Source: Roseinatronobacter bogoriensis DSM 18756
GTDB lineage: Bacteria > Pseudomonadota > Alphaproteobacteria > Rhodobacterales > Rhodobacteraceae
Length of the DNA: 64,000 nucleotides
Reading direction: 5' to 3'
Assembly (NCBI RefSeq): GCF_004366635.1
Contig: NZ_SORN01000003.1
Location: 1 to 64,000, forward strand
Position numbers and translations under genes: made by a program. Below, piece by piece: positions 18,550 through 26,440 of this stretch (its first letter is position 1; each line of letters starts with the position of its first letter). The notes under the pieces are model-generated. The model did no database searches. It was not told where the DNA came from and saw only the letters and a list, made by a program, of their open reading frames with translations.

Positions 18550-19620
18550 TTATTCATCATAGCTGATGACCAGCCGATCACTCAGCGGCAGGCACTGGCA
18601 GGTCAGCACATAGCCTTGGCGGACCTCGTAATCCTCCAGGGCGTGGTTCACAGCCATTTCAGCCTCACCCTCCAGGACCTTGGCGCGGCAGGTCGAACAG
18701 ACACCGGCCTTGCAGGCAAAAGGCGCGTCCAGACTGGCCCCAAGGGCGGCATCCAGCACTGAGGTGCCATCCAGCGGCAGGTCCAGATTGCGGGTGGTTC
18801 CGTCCAGAGTGATGGTCAGGGCACAGGTCTTGCCACTGGCCGCCTGCGTTTTGGCTTTTGCGCTTTGCTGCAACCGCCCCGGCTGGTTCGAGGCGAATAA
18901 TTCAAACTTGATCTGCCCCTCTTCCAGCCCATGCTCGCGCAAGGCGCCCGCAATTGTCAGCATCATCGGCTCTGGTCCGCAGATAAAGGCCAGATTTACC
19001 GATGCAGGGTCAATCCAATGGGTGAACAGCGCCGCCATCTTGTCGGCATCAATCCGGCCGGTGAACAACTCGATTTCCTGCGCGTCCTGTTCCAGCACAT
19101 GCAAAACCGTCAGCCGCCCCAGATGCATGTTCTTCAGGTCTTCCAGTTCCTCGCGGAACATGATCGAGCTGATCTGCCGGTTCGCATAGACCAGTGTGAA
19201 TCGCGATTTCGGTTCTCTTGCCAGCACAGTGCGGATGATTGAGAGCACAGGCGTAATGCCGGACCCACCGGCAAAGCCAAGGTAATGCCGCCCCTGTTCG
19301 GGCGTCAGTGGCACATGGAAATTGCCCGCTGGCGGCATCGCCTCCAGCGTGTCACCGGGGGCAAGGTTCTCATTGGCCCATGTTGAAAACGCGCCCCCTT
19401 CGACCCGCTTTATTCCTACCCGCAAGCGGCCATCATCCAGCCCCGAACAGATCGAGTAGGAGCGGCGTATCTCCTGCCCGTCAAAGTCGCGCCGGAATGT
19501 CAGGTATTGACCCTGAACAAAGCGAAACGCGTCCTTATCCTTGGGCTGCAAGGTCACGATCACGGAATCGCGCGTATCATGAAGCACTTCGGTGACTTGC
19601 AACGGGTGAAAACGGCTCAT
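18550..19620 (-). CDS. paaE: PaaE, reductase of phenylacetyl-CoA 1,2-epoxidase
   Basis: A 356-aa NAD(P)H-dependent reductase that feeds electrons to the PaaA di-iron site. Order of domains: FAD-binding barrel (RRSYSICSG near residue 54), nucleotide-binding domain (GFAGGSGITPVLSIIRTVL near 113), then a plant-type 2Fe-2S ferredoxin domain at about 265-356 with CKAGVCSTCRAKV and the fourth cysteine in YVLTCQCLPL. It is 10 bp downstream of paaD and 12 bp upstream of the ferritin-like gene, in one operon. Confidence 0.96.
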   Translation of the reverse strand: MSRFHPLQVTEVLHDTRDSVIVTLQPKDKDAFRFVQGQYLTFRRDFDGQEIRRSYSICSGLDDGRLRVGIKRVEGGAFSTWANENLAPGDTLEAMPPAGNFHVPLTPEQGRHYLGFAGGSGITPVLSIIRTVLAREPKSRFTLVYANRQISSIMFREELEDLKNMHLGRLTVLHVLEQDAQEIELFTGRIDADKMAALFTHWIDPASVNLAFICGPEPMMLTIAGALREHGLEEGQIKFELFASNQPGRLQQSAKAKTQAASGKTCALTITLDGTTRNLDLPLDGTSVLDAALGASLDAPFACKAGVCSTCRAKVLEGEAEMAVNHALEDYEVRQGYVLTCQCLPLSDRLVISYDE

Positions 19621-19630
19621 CTTTCGGACC

Positions 19631-20137
19631 TCAGATACATTTGAAATAATCGAACGGTTCCAGACAGTCGCGGCATTGATAGGCCGCCTTGCACGGGGTT
19701 GACCCGAACTGGCTGACCTTTTGTGTCTGCTCTGACCCGCAGCGCGGGCAGGGCACGACCAATGCGGCGCCCGTCAGCCGGTTGATCCGGCCTGCAACCA
19801 CCCCTTGCGCGCCGGTCCCGTCAATGGGCGGTGCAATGCCATAGGCGCGCAGCTTCTCGCGCGCTTCAGATGCAAGCCAGTCGGTGGTCCAAGGCGGGTC
19901 AAGGCGGCGCTCCAGCCGCAGCTTGTCAACCCCTTGCGCGCGCAGGGCTTTTTCGATCTCGAAATTGATGACCGAAGTGGCCGGGCATCCAGAATAGGTG
20001 GGCGTCACGGTCACAACCAGAGTGTCACCCTCATAGGCTACATCACGCACGATCCCCAGTTCGGTGACCGAGATGACAGGGATTTCAGGGTCGGGCACCT
20101 CTGCCAACCAGTCCCAGACCTGCGCAAGCTCTACCAT
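19631..20137 (-). CDS. paaD: PaaD, assembly factor of phenylacetyl-CoA epoxidase
   Basis: A 168-aa protein of the PaaD/MIP18-like (DUF59) family, thought to help build the iron or iron-sulfur centres of the epoxidase complex. The N-terminal domain has EVPDPEIPVISVTELGIVRD and TPTYSGCPAT; the C-terminus is a zinc-ribbon-like cysteine region (CPRCGS ... TPCKAAYQCRDC ... KCI). The start MVELAQVWDW overlaps the paaC stop by 7 bp. Longer starts exist only inside paaC. Confidence 0.95.
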   Translation of the reverse strand: MVELAQVWDWLAEVPDPEIPVISVTELGIVRDVAYEGDTLVVTVTPTYSGCPATSVINFEIEKALRAQGVDKLRLERRLDPPWTTDWLASEAREKLRAYGIAPPIDGTGAQGVVAGRINRLTGAALVVPCPRCGSEQTQKVSQFGSTPCKAAYQCRDCLEPFDYFKCI

Positions 20138-20901
20138 GTCGCATCCGGATAGGCGCGTTGCAGCCATTGCATGGTTGCCAGCATATGGCCCAGATGTTCC
20201 GAATGCGTGCCCTGCTTGCCCCCTTTGTGCATGAAACCCTGATCGGGCGTTTTCAGAGTGGCTTCTGACAGAACCTCGGTTACCAATGCCTCCCATTGCG
20301 GGCGGATGCTGTCAGGTGCGGGCATGATCCCGGCCTCGGCCAATGCGCGGTCGGTGTCATCCGCCATCATCATCTCACCCGTATAGGGCCAAAGCCGGTC
20401 AAGTGCGCTTTGCATTCGCGTATGGCTTTCAGCCGTGCCATCGCCCAGACGGATCACCAGATCGGCCGACCGTTCCAGATGATAGGCCACTTCCCTGCCC
20501 GCCTTGGCGGCAATCGCGGCGATACGCGGATCGCCGGACCCTTCCAGCGCCTTCAACATTGGCTGGTGCCATGCGTCAAACAGGAACTGGCGCATCAGGG
20601 TCTGGCCGAAATCGCCATTCGGGCGCTCGACCAGCAGCAGGTTGCGAAAATCCCAGACGTCGCGGCGGAATGCCAGCGCATCCGCATCGCGCCCCTTGCC
20701 TTCAACCTCACCGGCCAGCCCCAGCCACATCTGCGTCTGCCCGATCAGGTCCAGCGCGACATTTGCCAATGCAATGTCTTCTTCCAGCACAGGCGCATGG
20801 CCGCACCATTCTGACACCCTATGCCCCAGAACCAAAGTGCTGTCGCCCAAGCGACACAGGCCTTCAAACAGGGCCACATCCAGATCCAGCGCCACGCTCA
20901 T
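20131..20901 (-). CDS. paaC: PaaC, structural subunit of phenylacetyl-CoA epoxidase
   Basis: A 256-aa ferritin-like subunit that pairs with PaaA in the epoxidase heterodimer. Family features are GDSTLVLGHRVSEWCGHAPV near the start, DIALANVALDLIGQTQMWL, and KAGREVAYHLERSADLVIRLGDG. The C-terminus ends MLATMQWLQRAYPDATW. Start and stop interlock with paaB (TAATG) and paaD (7-bp overlap), indicating coupled synthesis of the complex. Confidence 0.96.
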   Translation of the reverse strand: MSVALDLDVALFEGLCRLGDSTLVLGHRVSEWCGHAPVLEEDIALANVALDLIGQTQMWLGLAGEVEGKGRDADALAFRRDVWDFRNLLLVERPNGDFGQTLMRQFLFDAWHQPMLKALEGSGDPRIAAIAAKAGREVAYHLERSADLVIRLGDGTAESHTRMQSALDRLWPYTGEMMMADDTDRALAEAGIMPAPDSIRPQWEALVTEVLSEATLKTPDQGFMHKGGKQGTHSEHLGHMLATMQWLQRAYPDATW

Positions 20902-21185
20902 TACATTTTCCCCACTTCGTCGGGAATGTCGAAAAATGTCGGGTGCCGGTATACTTTCGCATTTGACGGCTCGAACAATGGTCCCTTTTCCGACGGGCTC
21001 GACGCCGTGATCGCATTGGATGGCACCACCCAGATGCTCACGCCCTCATTGCGCCGGGTGTAAACATCGCGCGCATGTTTGACCGCCATCTCGGCATCGG
21101 GCGCGTGCAGGCTGCCCACATGACGGTGGTTCAACCCATGCTGGCCGCGAATGAAGATTTCCCATAGAGGCCACTCACTGGACAT
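20901..21185 (-). CDS. paaB: PaaB, small subunit of phenylacetyl-CoA epoxidase
   Basis: A 94-aa subunit thought to bridge the PaaA/PaaC heterodimer and the reductase. The family sequence is clear: WPLWEIFIRGQHGLNHRHVG, SLHAPDAEMAVKHARDVYTR and RNEGVSIWVVPSNAIT. Length is normal for PaaB. Its stop overlaps the paaC start by one base. The 89 bp between paaA and paaB hold the repeat element described separately. Confidence 0.96.
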   Translation of the reverse strand: MSSEWPLWEIFIRGQHGLNHRHVGSLHAPDAEMAVKHARDVYTRRNEGVSIWVVPSNAITASSPSEKGPLFEPSNAKVYRHPTFFDIPDEVGKM

Positions 21186-21208
21186 CGCTTCGCCCTTTCA
21201 TCCTTGTC

Positions 21209-21262
21209 AAAATATCCTGGGGGTAGGCCGCAGGCCGCAGGCCGCAGGGGGCAAAGCCCCCT
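21209..21262. repeat. REP-like intercistronic repeat, copy 1
   Basis: Plus-strand reading: AAAATATCCTGGGGG, then three exact tandem copies of AGGCCGC (21225-21245), then a 7-bp hairpin AGGGGGC-AAA-GCCCCCT (21246-21262). It lies in the spacer between paaA and paaB. A related element is at 39982-40033. Similar GATATTTT/GGGGGC-type intergenic elements are, from memory, common in this bacterial family. Confidence 0.7.
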
Positions 21263-21274
21263 GAGCCAGATCAC

Positions 21275-22252
21275 CTATTCCGCCGCGACCTGTGCTGTGC
21301 GCTGTTTCGCGGCATGGGCCATCAGCCCGTCGCGAAACCACGCGCCGTCTTCCCACGCCTTTTGCCGTGCCTCGATCCGCTCGGCATTGCAGGGGCCATT
21401 GCCCTTGATCACCTCGAAGAACTCCGTCCAGTCCGGTTCCGAGAAATCGTAACCGCCCTTTTCCTCGTTCCATTTCACAGCAGGGTCAGGGATGGTCAGG
21501 CCCAGATATTCGGCCTGAGGTACGGTCTGATCGACGAATTTCTGGCGCAGCTCGTCATTGGTGTTCATCTTGATCTTCCACGCCATGCTTTGTGCGGAAT
21601 GGACCGAATCCTTGTCGGATGGGCCGAACATCATCAGGCTTGGATACCAGAAGCGGTTCAGCGCATCTTGTGCCATCGCCTTTTGTTCAGGCGTGCCGCG
21701 GGCCATCTTCATCATGATGTCATAGCCTTGGCGCTGGTGGAAACTTTCTTCCTTGCAGATTCGGACCATCGCGCGGGCATAGGGGCCAAAACTGGTGCGC
21801 TGCAAGGGCACCTGATTCATGATTGCCGCGCCATCCACCAGCCAACCAACTGCGCCCATATCGGCCCAGGTCAGGGTCGGGTAGTTGAAAATGGAAGAAT
21901 ATTTCATTTTCCCCGACAGCAATGCTTCGGTCAACTCGTCGCGGGAAACGCCCAGTGTCTCGGCGGCGCAATAGAGATACAGGCCATGCCCTGCCTCATC
22001 CTGCACCTTGGCCAGCAGGATCGCCTTGCGTTCCAGTGTCGGTGCGCGGGTGATCCAGTTGCCTTCGGGCAATTGGCCCACAATCTCGGAATGGGCGTGC
22101 TGGCCGATCTGGCGGATCAGTGTCTTGCGGTAGCCTTCGGGCATCCATTCCTTCGGCTCGATCTTCTCGCCCGCATCTATGCGCGCCTGAAACGCGGCAA
22201 GCAAGGCGGGGTCGTCATTACTCGCTTCGGATTTAACCATCTGTGCATACAT
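21275..22252 (-). CDS. paaA: PaaA, catalytic subunit of phenylacetyl-CoA 1,2-epoxidase
   Basis: A 325-aa di-iron oxygenase subunit that turns phenylacetyl-CoA into its ring 1,2-epoxide. The carboxylate-bridged di-iron ligands are visible as E in HAHSEIVGQLP, ExxH in KVQDEAGHGLYLY, and ExxH in CKEESFHQRQGYD. Other family blocks are MKYSSIFNYPTLTWADMGA and FWYPSLMMFGPSDKDSVHS. Length is typical. It starts 15 bp after the thiolase stop, so both share one transcript. Confidence 0.97.
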   Translation of the reverse strand: MYAQMVKSEASNDDPALLAAFQARIDAGEKIEPKEWMPEGYRKTLIRQIGQHAHSEIVGQLPEGNWITRAPTLERKAILLAKVQDEAGHGLYLYCAAETLGVSRDELTEALLSGKMKYSSIFNYPTLTWADMGAVGWLVDGAAIMNQVPLQRTSFGPYARAMVRICKEESFHQRQGYDIMMKMARGTPEQKAMAQDALNRFWYPSLMMFGPSDKDSVHSAQSMAWKIKMNTNDELRQKFVDQTVPQAEYLGLTIPDPAVKWNEEKGGYDFSEPDWTEFFEVIKGNGPCNAERIEARQKAWEDGAWFRDGLMAHAAKQRTAQVAAE

Positions 22253-22267
22253 GACAGGACTCCTTGG

Positions 22268-23473
22268 TCAGACTCGTTCCAGTATCAGGGCGACACCTTG
22301 CCCCACGCCCACACACATGGTGCAGAGTGCATAGCGCCCGCCGCTTCGGTGCAGTTCCCATAGTGCGGTTGTCACCATACGCGCGCCAGATGCGCCCAGC
22401 GGATGGCCCATCGCGATGGCGCCGCCATTGGGGTTCACATGGGGTGCATCATCGGGCAGGCCAAGATCACGCAGTACAGCCAGCGCCTGGGCGGCAAAGG
22501 CTTCGTTCAACTCGATCAGGTCCATATCGTCGATTGTCAGCCCTGCAAGTGCCAGTGCCTTGCGCACGGCTGGCACCGGGCCAATGCCCATCAAGCGCGG
22601 CGTTACCCCGGCGGCGGCCATCGCAACGACACGGGCACGCGGGGTCAGACCCTGCGCGCGTGCCACCTCTTCCGAGGCTAGCAGAAGTGCTGCCGCACCA
22701 TCATTGACGCCACTGGCATTGCCCGCGGTCACAGTAAGATCAGCGCCATTGATCCCGCGCAGTTTTGCAAGCGTGTCAGGTGTCGTATCGGGGCGGGGGT
22801 GTTCATCGCGGTCGATCACCAGCGGATCGCGCTTGCGTTGTGGCACTTCAACGGTGCAAAGCTCGTCCGCGAAGTGCCCGCTTTCCTGTGCCCGCGCCCA
22901 ACGCGTTTGCGAACGGTGGGCGAAGGCGTCCTGATCCGCGCGTGACACGCCCCAATCCGCAGCGACATTGTCGGCGGTCTGGGGCATGGAATCGACGCCA
23001 TATTGCGCTTGCATCTTTGGATTGATGAACCGCCAGCCAATCGTTGTGTCATAGACCGCATTGCTGCGTGAAAACGCTGCTTCAGCCTTTGGCATGACAA
23101 ACGGCGCGCGGCTCATGCTTTCGACGCCGCCTGCCAGCATCAGTCCGCAATCCCCCGCACGGATGGTCCGCGCCGCCATGCCCACTGCATCCAGCCCCGA
23201 AGCGCAGAGGCGGTTGACCGTGATCCCCGGCACATCGACAGGCAGGCCCGCAAGCAGCGCGGCCATGCGTGCAACATTGCGGTTATCCTCGCCCGCCTGA
23301 TTTGCACAGCCATAGATCACATCGTCAACAGCGCCCCAGTTCAGGGACGGGCTGCGCTCGATCAGTGCACGCAACGGAATCGCTGCCAGATCATCAGCGC
23401 GAACTGATGCAAGGGCACCCCCATAGCGCCCGACAGGGGTGCGCTGTGCGTCACAGATGAATGCGTGCGGCAA
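22268..23473 (-). CDS. paaJ: 3-oxoadipyl-CoA / 3-oxo-5,6-dehydrosuberyl-CoA thiolase
   Basis: A 401-aa thiolase for the C-C cleavage steps of the phenylacetate (and possibly beta-ketoadipate) pathway. The acylated cysteine is C90 in VNRLCASGLDAVG; NPNGGAIAMGHPLGASGARM carries the active-site His and CTMCVGVGQG the second Cys. The start is a TTG at 23473: GGAGG lies 7 nt before it and the resulting N-terminus (PHAFICDAQRTPVGRYGG) and length match PcaF/PaaJ proteins. An ATG further upstream would add 23 residues not seen in the family. This is the first gene of the operon thiolase-paaABCDE-ferritin-like-paaZ. Confidence 0.93.
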   Translation of the reverse strand: MPHAFICDAQRTPVGRYGGALASVRADDLAAIPLRALIERSPSLNWGAVDDVIYGCANQAGEDNRNVARMAALLAGLPVDVPGITVNRLCASGLDAVGMAARTIRAGDCGLMLAGGVESMSRAPFVMPKAEAAFSRSNAVYDTTIGWRFINPKMQAQYGVDSMPQTADNVAADWGVSRADQDAFAHRSQTRWARAQESGHFADELCTVEVPQRKRDPLVIDRDEHPRPDTTPDTLAKLRGINGADLTVTAGNASGVNDGAAALLLASEEVARAQGLTPRARVVAMAAAGVTPRLMGIGPVPAVRKALALAGLTIDDMDLIELNEAFAAQALAVLRDLGLPDDAPHVNPNGGAIAMGHPLGASGARMVTTALWELHRSGGRYALCTMCVGVGQGVALILERV

Positions 23474-23507
23474 GCGTGCTCCTCCCAAAGCAAGACCGGC
23501 TAAGCCC

Positions 23508-23549
23508 GACCGATTGGTCAGACAATACGCATCATATGTCACATCTCAA
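23508..23549 (-). promoter_or_regulatory. Candidate promoter and operator of the paa operon
   Basis: On the minus strand TTGAGA (plus 23544-23549) and TATTGT (plus 23522-23527) are spaced 16 nt, a fair sigma-70 type promoter. Directly downstream, where transcription would begin, is the near-palindrome GACCGATTGGTC (plus 23508-23519). A related motif occurs before the TRAP genes (24633-24643). PaaX is the obvious candidate binder, but a TetR-type regulator encoded elsewhere would also fit. Confidence 0.45.
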
Positions 23550-23607
23550 AGCTATTTTTAAATATTTTTGTGATGTTTGGATTTGAATTTCAGAAAATAC
23601 AAGAATT

Positions 23608-24453
23608 TCAGGGGCTCAGGCTCTGTCGCAACCGTGCGTAGCGGCTTGCGCTGTCCCCGTCCAACGCGCCATCAGAGCTATGAAAATTGGCCGCGACATG
23701 CGAATCAGCCGCATCGCTCAGGTCTAGATAAAGCTGCGCAAACACTCTTCGCGCGCGCTGCCCGGCCCAGTCGGGTGGCAGGGCTGCGCAGGGCAAGCGG
23801 GGGTCGCGCAAGATGATCTGGCGGAATGCGTGAACCAGCAGAACACGCGCGTGCAAAGCGTCAGGGGGAGAAAGGTCGCGCATGTTTCCGATCTGAGAGG
23901 CCAGCGTCAGAAACCCCTCATAGTCCTGCCCAAGCGCGTCCAGATTCCACAATGTGGCGCCCAAGTCTTGCAAGTAATCTGGCGCACCAACGGCGGAGGC
24001 GGTCAAGGCCAGGGCCGTTTCCGGGATGGCCCCGCGCGCAGGGCCAAAGGCAAAATGGTCATTCAGCGACACATATCCATGCAGGCCAAGCGCCTCGATC
24101 TGGAGGGTTGACGAAGCTTCAGCAAAGAAGAGAAGGCGCCATTCGCGGTCATCGGGTTGGCCATAAATGATGTCTGCGGCTTGCCGATATTCCGCCCGCG
24201 CGGCTTCTGTCAGTCGATAGTAACTGCGTCTGCCTTTGCGCAACCCGACCAGTTGCTGCGCGCTGACAAGGCGCGATACGGCCGTGCGGATCAGGGTTTC
24301 ACTGATCCCGAAAGGGGCGCAGAATTCAATAAGATTGCCGATCCAGACCTCGCCACCGCGCGGTTCTATCACGTCACCAAAGACGGTTACGATAAAACTG
24401 CCCGCGCGGATTGGCTGGGACAGCGTCAGTTCCGATAGTGTTGCAGCGCCCAT
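23608..24453 (-). CDS. paaX: PaaX-family transcriptional repressor
   Basis: A 281-aa regulator; family members repress phenylacetate genes and release DNA on binding phenylacetyl-CoA. The N-terminal winged helix has AGSFIVTVFGDVIEPRGGEV, APFGISETLIRTAVSRLVSA and LRKGRRSYYRLTEAARAEY. The middle and C-terminal PaaX domains follow (WRLLFF, HARVLLVHAFRQIILRDPRL). The start MGAATLSELTLSQ has GCAGGGA just upstream and fits the family; the open frame runs 60 codons further back without homology. The gene lies between the paa operon and the divergent TRAP genes. Confidence 0.92.
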   Translation of the reverse strand: MGAATLSELTLSQPIRAGSFIVTVFGDVIEPRGGEVWIGNLIEFCAPFGISETLIRTAVSRLVSAQQLVGLRKGRRSYYRLTEAARAEYRQAADIIYGQPDDREWRLLFFAEASSTLQIEALGLHGYVSLNDHFAFGPARGAIPETALALTASAVGAPDYLQDLGATLWNLDALGQDYEGFLTLASQIGNMRDLSPPDALHARVLLVHAFRQIILRDPRLPCAALPPDWAGQRARRVFAQLYLDLSDAADSHVAANFHSSDGALDGDSASRYARLRQSLSP

Positions 24454-24632
24454 GACATTCCCTGCGCCAAACCCGTCAGCCGACGCTACTTTGCCCGCCG
24501 CGACCATGACTAGCAACTGCGAAGGCGAATCAAATCTTGCTTTCTTGATCAAAGGCGGTTCAATCTTGGGGAATGTGAACCGCTGTTTCATTGACGACAC
24601 GGATAGCGCAGGTCGCAAAACAAACAAAATCA

Positions 24633-24643
24633 ACCGCTCGGTC
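24633..24643 (+). promoter_or_regulatory. Candidate operator in the paaX-dctP spacer
   Basis: ACCGCTCGGTC, with inverted arms ACCG/CGGT, matches 9 of 11 positions of ACCGATTGGTC upstream of the paa operon (23509-23519). It lies 92 bp before the dctP start and 180 bp before the paaX start, so it could serve either gene. Confidence 0.4.
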
Positions 24644-24724
24644 GAAAAAACAGTAGCGTGAGAGGGATTCTTGTGCTTTCACATAGATCGTTGCGGATGC
24701 AACATTATCTTACGGGAGGAGATC

Positions 24725-25774
24725 ATGATGAAACGCAGACCGCTTTTGGGGCTGATGGGCGGCGCGGCATTGGGCGCGCTAAGCCTTGGACTGAGCAGCA
24801 GTGCAGCACTGGCCCAAGAGGTCACGCTGACGCTACACCATTTTCTGGCAGCGCAAGCCAATGTGCCGACACATATTCTGGATGTCTGGGCTGATCGCGT
24901 CGAGGAGGACAGCGAAGGCCGCATCAAGGTAGACCGCTACCCGTCCATGCAGTTGGGCGGAACGCCGGGCGAATTGTATGATCAGGCAGTCTCTGGCAGT
25001 GCCGATGTGATCTGGACGGTTGTCGGCCTGACGCCCGGGCGCTTTCCCAGCACCGAAGTGTTTGAACTGCCCTTCATGGTGACTGATGCGCGTGCTGCGT
25101 CACATGCCTATTGGACGATGTTCGAAGAATCGATGCAGGAAGAATTCGCCGATGTGAAAATGATCGGGACCTGGGTGCATGGGCCGGGCGTCATTCATAC
25201 CGAAGACCCGGTAACCCAGCCATCGGACCTGCGCGGCATGCAGTTGCGTGGCCCCTCGCGGCTGACGGTGCAATTGCTGGAAGCGCTGGGCGCAACCCCT
25301 GTCGGGATGCCAATCGCACAGACACCAGAATCCCTGTCGCGCGGCGTTATCAACGGGGCTGTCATGCCTTGGGAAGTCACCCCGTCGCTGCGCATCCCCG
25401 AACTGGTCGAGAACCACACCGAATTCGAAGGCGAGATGCTGTATACGGTGACATTTGTTCTGGCGATGCATCAGCCAACCTATGATGCGCTGCCTGATGA
25501 CCTGAAAGCGGTGATAGATGCGAATTCCGGTCTGGAATTCTCGATCTTTGCGGGTGGCACGCAGCAGGATTACGATGCGCCGGGGCGCGAAATGGCCGAG
25601 GAAATGGGTAATAACATCATCACCATTCCCGCAGAGGAAGTTGCAGAATGGAAAGCGCTGGCAGAACCGATATATGACCGCTGGATTGCCGATATGGAAG
25701 GGCGGGGCAAGGATGGACAGGCCCTGATCGACCGTGCGCGCGAATTGATGGCGGAATACGAAGCCGCGAACTGA
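24725..25774 (+). CDS. dctP: TRAP transporter substrate-binding protein (DctP family)
   Basis: A 349-aa periplasmic binding protein that delivers an organic anion to a TRAP transporter. The start is at one of two adjacent ATGs (24725, 24728), both within reach of GGAGG at 24715-24719. The signal peptide (KRRPLLGLMGGAALG to about ALAQ at residue 30) has a twin arginine and might use Tat rather than Sec. The conserved arginine region is LRGMQLRGPSRLTVQLLEAL, and GVINGAVMPWEV is typical of the fold. It is followed by dctQ and dctM and stands divergent from paaX; an aromatic acid such as phenylacetate is a plausible ligand, by position only. Confidence 0.9.
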   Translation: MMKRRPLLGLMGGAALGALSLGLSSSAALAQEVTLTLHHFLAAQANVPTHILDVWADRVEEDSEGRIKVDRYPSMQLGGTPGELYDQAVSGSADVIWTVVGLTPGRFPSTEVFELPFMVTDARAASHAYWTMFEESMQEEFADVKMIGTWVHGPGVIHTEDPVTQPSDLRGMQLRGPSRLTVQLLEALGATPVGMPIAQTPESLSRGVINGAVMPWEVTPSLRIPELVENHTEFEGEMLYTVTFVLAMHQPTYDALPDDLKAVIDANSGLEFSIFAGGTQQDYDAPGREMAEEMGNNIITIPAEEVAEWKALAEPIYDRWIADMEGRGKDGQALIDRARELMAEYEAAN

Positions 25775-25791
25775 CGCGATCCGCAGTATCC

Positions 25792-25822
25792 GGGCGGCCT
25801 TTGCTTTGGGCAAAGGCCGTCC
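25792..25822 (+). terminator. Strong hairpin between dctP and dctQ
   Basis: CGGCCTTTGC pairs perfectly with GCAAAGGCCG (25795-25804 and 25810-25819) around loop TTTGG; three further pairs, one wobble, extend the base. No T-run follows, so it probably acts as an mRNA 3'-end stabiliser or partial attenuator that lets the binding protein be made in excess over DctQ and DctM. Confidence 0.6.
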
Positions 25823-25846
25823 TTCCGCGCCCCAGACTTCAGGGAT

Positions 25847-26440
25847 ATGAAGATTATGCATGCGTTCATGATGGCAGCGTCGCGGGGTCTGGCGATGATC
25901 GGGGGCATTGTGCTTTCGGTCGTGATCCTGATGACTTGTGTTTCAATTCTTGGCCGTCATTTCAGTTCGGCGCTGAATTCCGATATGATGCAGACAGTGG
26001 CACCTGGCGTCGCAACCTGGCTGCTGGGCCTTGGAATCGGCCCGATCTATGGTGACTACGAATTGACAGAACTGGGCATGGGTTTTGCGATTTTCTGTTT
26101 CCTGCCCTTGTGTCAGATCACGTCAGGTCATGCGCGCGTTGATATCTTCACCGCGTTCCTGCGCGACACGACAAACCGTTGGTTGCGGCTGGTGATAGAG
26201 GTGATCTTTCTGGCCGCTATCGCGCTGATCGCGTGGCGCCTGTCGGTTGGCATGACCAGCCGGATGCGCAGCGGACAGACGACATATCTGCTTGAATGGC
26301 CCGTATGGTGGCCCTACGCGGCCTGCATGGCAGCGGCTTCGGTCGCTGTCATTGTGGCGGTTTACATGGTGTACGTCCGAATGCTCGAAGCCTTTGGTGG
26401 CAAGGATATCATCGGCGAAAGCGGGGAGGGCGAGCATTGA
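25847..26440 (+). CDS. dctQ: TRAP transporter small permease subunit (DctQ)
   Basis: A 197-aa inner membrane protein with four predicted helices (about 10-33, 50-75, 95-118 and 140-163). Family features include ILGRHFSSALNSDMMQT, the central ITSGHARVDIFTAFLRDTTN and WPVWWPYAACMAAASVAVIV. It pairs with DctM to form the sodium-coupled transporter. Its TGA stop overlaps the dctM start by four bases. Confidence 0.9.
   Translation: MKIMHAFMMAASRGLAMIGGIVLSVVILMTCVSILGRHFSSALNSDMMQTVAPGVATWLLGLGIGPIYGDYELTELGMGFAIFCFLPLCQITSGHARVDIFTAFLRDTTNRWLRLVIEVIFLAAIALIAWRLSVGMTSRMRSGQTTYLLEWPVWWPYAACMAAASVAVIVAVYMVYVRMLEAFGGKDIIGESGEGEH

Noticed and set aside
21225..21245. Triple AGGCCGC as a CRISPR or minisatellite array
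   Set aside because: Only three 7-bp units without spacers, and part of a wider REP-like element.
21314..22363. 349-aa open frame on the plus strand over paaA
   Set aside because: It covers the conserved paaA sequence in reverse and ends in the thiolase gene; no ribosome site or recognisable domain.
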